From Acidobacteriota bacterium (GTDB lineage Bacteria; Acidobacteriota; Polarisedimenticolia; Polarisedimenticolales; Polarisedimenticolaceae), in contig JAOTYK010000013.1 of NCBI GenBank assembly GCA_029861955.1, positions 1-64,000 on the forward strand: a stretch of 64,000 nt of DNA, read 5' to 3'. The notes beneath the pieces are model-generated. The model saw only the letters and a program-made list of their open reading frames with translations. It did not search any database and was not told where the DNA came from. Shown one piece after another: positions 60,490 to 64,000 of the stretch. A program made the translations under genes and the position numbers. Positions within the stretch are counted from its first letter, which is position 1; every line of letters begins with the position of its first letter.

Positions 60490-61793
60490 ATATCTGCGTG
60501 GTTGGCACGGGATATGTGGGTTTGGTGACGGGGGCCTGTTTCGCCGAGTTCGGCAACCCTGTCGTCTGTGTCGATAAGGACGCGTCGAAGATCGACGCAC
60601 TCAATGACGGCAAGATTCCGATCTACGAGCCGGGACTCGACGATCTGGTGCATCGAAACGCCAGCGCCGGTCGGCTTAAATTCACGACCAACCTGAACGA
60701 GAGTATTCAAGATGCGCTGGTCGTGTTCATCGCCGTCGGGACACCCCAGGACGAGAACGGGCGGGCCAACCTGAGCTTCGTGCGAGACGTGGCTCGCTCG
60801 GTCGGTGAGAACCTCAACTCCTACAAGGTTGTGGTGACGAAGAGCACGGTTCCGGCCGGGACCGGCGAGATGATTCGCAAGATCATCAGCGAGACGCGAT
60901 CCGAAGAGGTCGAGTTCAGCGTTGCGTCCAATCCGGAATTCCTCCGTGAAGGGTCGGCGATCGAGGATTTTATGCGGCCCAACCGGGTCGTCCTGGGAAC
61001 CGATGACGAGCAGGCCGCGGCGATCCTCCAGGATCTCTATCGGCCGCTGTTCCTGATCGAGACTCCGATCGTCGTGACGAACGTCGTAACCGCGGAGCTG
61101 ATCAAGTACGCTTCCAACGCGTTCCTGGCGACGAAGATCTGTTACATCAACGAGATGGCCGATCTGTCCGAGAGTCTTGGTGCCGATGTCAACGTCGTCG
61201 CGAAGGCGATGGGCCTGGATCGTCGCATCGGGCAGAAATTTCTCCACGCGGGGCCGGGTTACGGCGGTTCGTGTTTTCCGAAGGACACCCGGGCGATCGC
61301 AGGGTTGGCATCGGACTTCGGCCATGAACTACGGATTGTTCGCGCCGTCATCGAGGTCAACGAGCGTCGCGCGGACGTCATGCTGGAGAAGATCGAGAAG
61401 ACGCTGGGTGGCGACGCCAAGGGCAAGACGATCGGCATGCTGGGGCTGACGTTCAAACCCAATACCGATGATCTCCGGGAATCCCCGGCAGTTGCGATCG
61501 TCGATAAGTTGCTGGCCCGCGGTGCGAAGGTTCAGGCGTATGATCCGGTGGGAATGGAGTTGCTCAAGGCCGAAGGGGGTAGAGACGGATTGACCTTCTG
61601 TGGCGATGAGTACGAGACTGCAACCGGTGCCGACGCTGTTGTGTTGGCAACCGAGTGGAATCAATTCCGCTCGCTGGACATGCGACGCCTGAAGGAACTG
61701 CTGGCCAAGCCGGTCATGATCGACCTACGAAACATCTACGATCGCAAGCCGATGGAAGACGCCGGCTTCACCTATGTTGGAGTCGGTCGTTGA
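60486..61793 (+). CDS. ugd: UDP-glucose 6-dehydrogenase
   Basis: A 435-residue enzyme making UDP-glucuronate. It shows MNICVVGTGYVGLVTGACFAE, KSTVPAGTGEMIRK, SNPEFLREGSAIEDFMRPNR and the catalytic Cys in GPGYGGSCFPKDTRA. LGLTFKPNTDDLRESPA is the C-terminal signature. All match the TuaD/Ugd branch, distinct from the HexNAc dehydrogenase at 58171. The ATG at 60486 overlaps the epimerase stop and its TGA overlaps the TTG of the next gene. Confidence 0.95.
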   Translation: MNICVVGTGYVGLVTGACFAEFGNPVVCVDKDASKIDALNDGKIPIYEPGLDDLVHRNASAGRLKFTTNLNESIQDALVVFIAVGTPQDENGRANLSFVRDVARSVGENLNSYKVVVTKSTVPAGTGEMIRKIISETRSEEVEFSVASNPEFLREGSAIEDFMRPNRVVLGTDDEQAAAILQDLYRPLFLIETPIVVTNVVTAELIKYASNAFLATKICYINEMADLSESLGADVNVVAKAMGLDRRIGQKFLHAGPGYGGSCFPKDTRAIAGLASDFGHELRIVRAVIEVNERRADVMLEKIEKTLGGDAKGKTIGMLGLTFKPNTDDLRESPAVAIVDKLLARGAKVQAYDPVGMELLKAEGGRDGLTFCGDEYETATGADAVVLATEWNQFRSLDMRRLKELLAKPVMIDLRNIYDRKPMEDAGFTYVGVGR

Positions 61794-62743
61794 GTCGCGA
61801 TCGCTATCTCGTGACCGGGGGTGCAGGTTTCATCGGCTCGAACCTGGCCGAGAGTCTACTGCGCGACGGTCACGATGTTCGTGTCATCGACGACCTCTCG
61901 ACCGGACGTCGTGAGAATCTCGCCGAGGTGGACGCCTGGGCCGCCGAGGGTGGTGGCTCGTTCGAACTTCACGAGGCGGATATCCGTGACGCCGCTGCCT
62001 GTGCGGCGGCGATGGAGGGTGTCACGTACGTACTCCATGAGGCGGCGATCCCGTCGGTCCAGCGTTCCGTTCGGGACCCGTGGACGACCAACGGTGTCAA
62101 CGTCAACGGCAGCCTCCAGCTCCTGACGGCGGCAAGAGATGCCGGCGTCCAGCGCTTCGTGTTCGCCTCGTCCTCCTCGATCTACGGCGAGTCACCAAAG
62201 CTACCGAAGGTCGAGACGATGGAGTCCGACCCGATCTCGCCGTACGGCCTTCAGAAGCTTGCCGCAGAATCGTATTGCCGGATGTTTTACCGGCTCTATC
62301 AGTTGCCGACGGTCTGTTTGCGTTACTTCAACGTCTTTGGTCCTCGCCAGGACCCGGGCAGCGAATACTCCGCCGTCATCCCGCGATTCATCACGAGTAT
62401 TCGTGACGGCAGGACGCCGGTCGTCTACGGGGACGGCGGGCAGACCCGCGACTTCACCTTCGTTCAGAATGTCGTCGACGCCAACCGTTTGGCCTGTCAA
62501 GCGGACGAATGTGCGTTCGGCAAGAAGTTCAATATTGCGTGCGGCGAGCGGATCAGCCTTCTGGACCTGATCGAGAAGATCGGCAAGCACTACGGCGTCG
62601 ACGTCAAACCCCAGCACGCCGCCGCCCGCGAGGGGGATATCCGTCATTCCGAGGCGGGCATCGATCGGGCCGCCGAGGTACTTGGCTATCGCCCCAAGAT
62701 CGATCTCGATGAGGGGCTGCGTCGCACGGCGGCGGCAAGCTAG
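61790..62743 (+). CDS. UDP-N-acetylglucosamine 4-epimerase-like SDR (WbpP/TviC-type)
   Basis: A 317-residue extended SDR from the TTG at 61790, coupled to ugd (TTGA). NAD motif VTGGAGFIGSNLAESLL, DDLSTGRRENL, HEAAIPSVQRSVRDP, catalytic FASSSSIYG and PYGLQKLAAE. The segment RYFNVFGPRQDPGSEYSAVIP is characteristic of the WbpP/TviC group acting on N-acetylated sugars or their uronates. A UDP-glucose 4-epimerase role is the alternative. Confidence 0.87.
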   Translation: MSRDRYLVTGGAGFIGSNLAESLLRDGHDVRVIDDLSTGRRENLAEVDAWAAEGGGSFELHEADIRDAAACAAAMEGVTYVLHEAAIPSVQRSVRDPWTTNGVNVNGSLQLLTAARDAGVQRFVFASSSSIYGESPKLPKVETMESDPISPYGLQKLAAESYCRMFYRLYQLPTVCLRYFNVFGPRQDPGSEYSAVIPRFITSIRDGRTPVVYGDGGQTRDFTFVQNVVDANRLACQADECAFGKKFNIACGERISLLDLIEKIGKHYGVDVKPQHAAAREGDIRHSEAGIDRAAEVLGYRPKIDLDEGLRRTAAAS

Positions 62744-63787
62744 ATGGCGGCGCGCCGGCCACCGTTTCACGTGGTCCTGCTGGCAGGCGGCAGTGGCACA
62801 CGCTTCTGGCCTCTGAGCCGGAAGAAGATGCCGAAGCAATTTCACGCGCTCACGGGACGCGAATCCCTGCTTCTGGCCACCTGGCGTCGGGTGCGGAAGC
62901 TGACGCCGAAGGCTCGGATCTGGGTCGTCGCACCCCGGGCCCTCGCACGCAGCGTGCGTCGTGAGCTCCCGGACCTGCAGAAGGAGAACCTGGTTCTCGA
63001 GCCGTCTCCCAGAGACACGGCACCTGCCATTGCGTTGGCGTGTGCGGCGGTCGAGCGTAGGGAGCCGGGATCGATCGTCGGCATCTTTCCGACCGATCAC
63101 GTCATCCGTGACAGCACCGAGTTTGTTCGAACCGTCCGGGTGGCGGCCACGGTCGCTGCCGAGGGGTCGCTCGTCTGTCTGGGGATCCGCCCCGATCGAC
63201 CGGCGACCGGCTTCGGTTATCTGCACTGCGCGACGCGTGCGAAGCGTCGTACGCCCACGATCGTCAAGCAGTTCGTCGAGAAGCCGGATCTTGCCAGGGC
63301 ACGACGGTTCCTGCGCACCGGCCGTTACCTGTGGAACGCCGGCATGTTCGTCTGGCGCGCGGATCGGTTCCTCGAAGAGATTGAGAAGACCGCCCCGAGG
63401 ATACGCCGGGCGGTCGATGGTCATCTTCGTCGCAATCGAAAGGCCTGGGTCACCGCGACCCGGCTATCCGTCGATTACGCCGTCATGGAGCACGCGTCCG
63501 ATGTTCGGGTCGTGCCGCTTGACGCCGGGTGGGACGATGTCGGTTCGTGGGATGCCGTGGCTCGTCTTCGTGAGGAGGGCGTGGGTAACGACCGCCGGCA
63601 CGTTCTGGTCGATAGCGAGGGCAGCGTCGTCATCGGCAGTCGGCGGCTCGTCGCTCTTGTCGGCGTCGAGAACCTCGCGGTCGTGGACACGGAAGATGCG
63701 CTCCTGATCGTCTCCCGCGAGCGATCGGAAGAAGTGCGAACCGTCGTCGAGACGCTCAAGAAAAGGCGACAAGACGATCTGTTGTAG
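62744..63787 (+). CDS. manC: Mannose-1-phosphate guanylyltransferase
   Basis: A 347-residue nucleotidyltransferase that makes GDP-mannose. The GTP site is LLAGGSGTRFWPLSRKKMPKQF near the start, followed by PTIVKQFVEKPD, YLWNAGMFVWRAD and WDDVGSWDA. The C-terminal phosphomannose-isomerase domain of the bifunctional form is absent, giving the short type. GDP-mannose would feed mannosyl transfer and the GDP-fucose route of the gene at 45643. It begins immediately after the epimerase stop. Confidence 0.93.
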   Translation: MAARRPPFHVVLLAGGSGTRFWPLSRKKMPKQFHALTGRESLLLATWRRVRKLTPKARIWVVAPRALARSVRRELPDLQKENLVLEPSPRDTAPAIALACAAVERREPGSIVGIFPTDHVIRDSTEFVRTVRVAATVAAEGSLVCLGIRPDRPATGFGYLHCATRAKRRTPTIVKQFVEKPDLARARRFLRTGRYLWNAGMFVWRADRFLEEIEKTAPRIRRAVDGHLRRNRKAWVTATRLSVDYAVMEHASDVRVVPLDAGWDDVGSWDAVARLREEGVGNDRRHVLVDSEGSVVIGSRRLVALVGVENLAVVDTEDALLIVSRERSEEVRTVVETLKKRRQDDLL

Positions 63788-63811
63788 GCCGAGAGTGGCG
63801 GTTCGTGCGAT

Positions 63812-63843
63812 TGGGACGTACATCCGCCGTGTATTGTACGTAC
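63812..63843. repeat. Inverted repeat upstream of the last gene (operator candidate)
   Basis: GGGACGTACA (63812-63821) and TGTACGTACC (63834-63843) match as reverse complements at 9 of 10 positions, with a 12-base spacer. No U-tract follows directly, so a protein-binding operator is more likely than a terminator. Confidence 0.45.
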
Positions 63844-63873
63844 CGAGTCCTTTTGTCATTCGAGACTGATCGC

Positions 63874-64000
63874 GTGTCCGAGATTCCATCAAACCTGGCG
63901 CTGCCCGAAAACCATCGACGTCGGGGTCGAGGGCGGAACGTCCAGACCCTGCGGATCGCCGGGATCATGGCGCTCCTCGTCATCCTGGCGGCCTCGACCC
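63874..64000 (+). CDS. N-terminus of a membrane protein (cut by window edge)
   Basis: From the GTG at 63874, 42 residues are visible. A polar, Arg-rich start (ENHRRRGRGRN) is followed by a hydrophobic helix (IAGIMALLVILAAS). This is a one-pass membrane anchor with cytosolic N-terminus, as in chain-length regulators and exopolysaccharide-associated proteins, which would fit the operon before it, but too little is visible to name it. No strong Shine-Dalgarno is seen. Confidence 0.5.
   Translation, partial: MSEIPSNLALPENHRRRGRGRNVQTLRIAGIMALLVILAAST

Overview
The window is GC-rich, gene-dense chromosomal DNA from a Gram-negative (diderm) bacterium. It shows about 56 protein genes, one strong candidate RNA gene, no tRNA or rRNA, no CRISPR array and only one possible trace of a mobile element, a transposase-like tail at the left edge. 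The diderm call rests on MlaE/MlaF/MlaD, an LpxH-type hydrolase and a large protein with an outer-membrane barrel ending. The mix (DUF4388 protein, EF-G-like factor, RNase Y, zinc-ribbon M48 peptidase) feels most like Acidobacteriota, but no phylogenetic marker was compared, so this is a guess. GTG and TTG starts are common. Co-directional genes often overlap in ATGA, GTGA or TTGA, and six convergent pairs overlap at their stop codons.

Layout. 0-8 kb: a TPR-metallopeptidase, then typA, an MBL hydrolase, rny, a UreH/TauE-like membrane protein, a GNAT acetyltransferase, a DUF2007 protein and an acyl-CoA dehydrogenase. 8-13 kb: a strong terminator at the end of a hairpin-rich stretch, an S26-like peptidase, secA and guaB. 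13-27 kb: tsaE, nnr, aroC, a roughly 600-nt putative structured RNA on the minus strand, an RlmD/TrmA-type methyltransferase, and a minus-strand run holB, tmk, ribF, pgpA, rimO, asnS and an EF-G-like gene. 27-38 kb: two zinc-ribbon membrane proteins, nfo, queA, tgt, an lpxH-like gene, a NYN-domain protein, acpS, a DUF4388 protein, a thiolase and a SAM hydroxide adenosyltransferase.

38-53 kb is the most accessory-looking part. A 1016-residue outer-membrane-type protein precedes a co-directional set: carbamoyltransferase, sulfotransferase, secreted DUF4838 protein, GDP-fucose synthase-like reductase, fused ATP sulfurylase/APS kinase, CysQ-like phosphatase, second sulfotransferase, asparagine synthase and flippase. 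Together these would make PAPS, transfer sulfate, remove PAP, and build and export a sulfated and perhaps carbamoylated and amidated glycan. 53-58 kb carries cca, plsC and the Mla lipid-transport genes. 58-64 kb carries a nucleotide-sugar operon (UDP-HexNAc dehydrogenase, UDP-glucuronate epimerase, UDP-glucose dehydrogenase, UDP-HexNAc epimerase, GDP-mannose pyrophosphorylase) and the start of a membrane protein cut by the window edge.

Most notable for follow-up: the 16.5-17.1 kb RNA with a consensus promoter and terminator; repeated placement of a -10-like hexamer exactly six bases before a start codon, suggesting leaderless mRNAs; the complete PAPS/sulfotransferase set; a SAM hydroxide adenosyltransferase with Asp where the family's active-site His is expected; and several perfect inverted repeats at promoters. 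All functional calls are by reading motifs and family resemblance; nothing was searched against a database.
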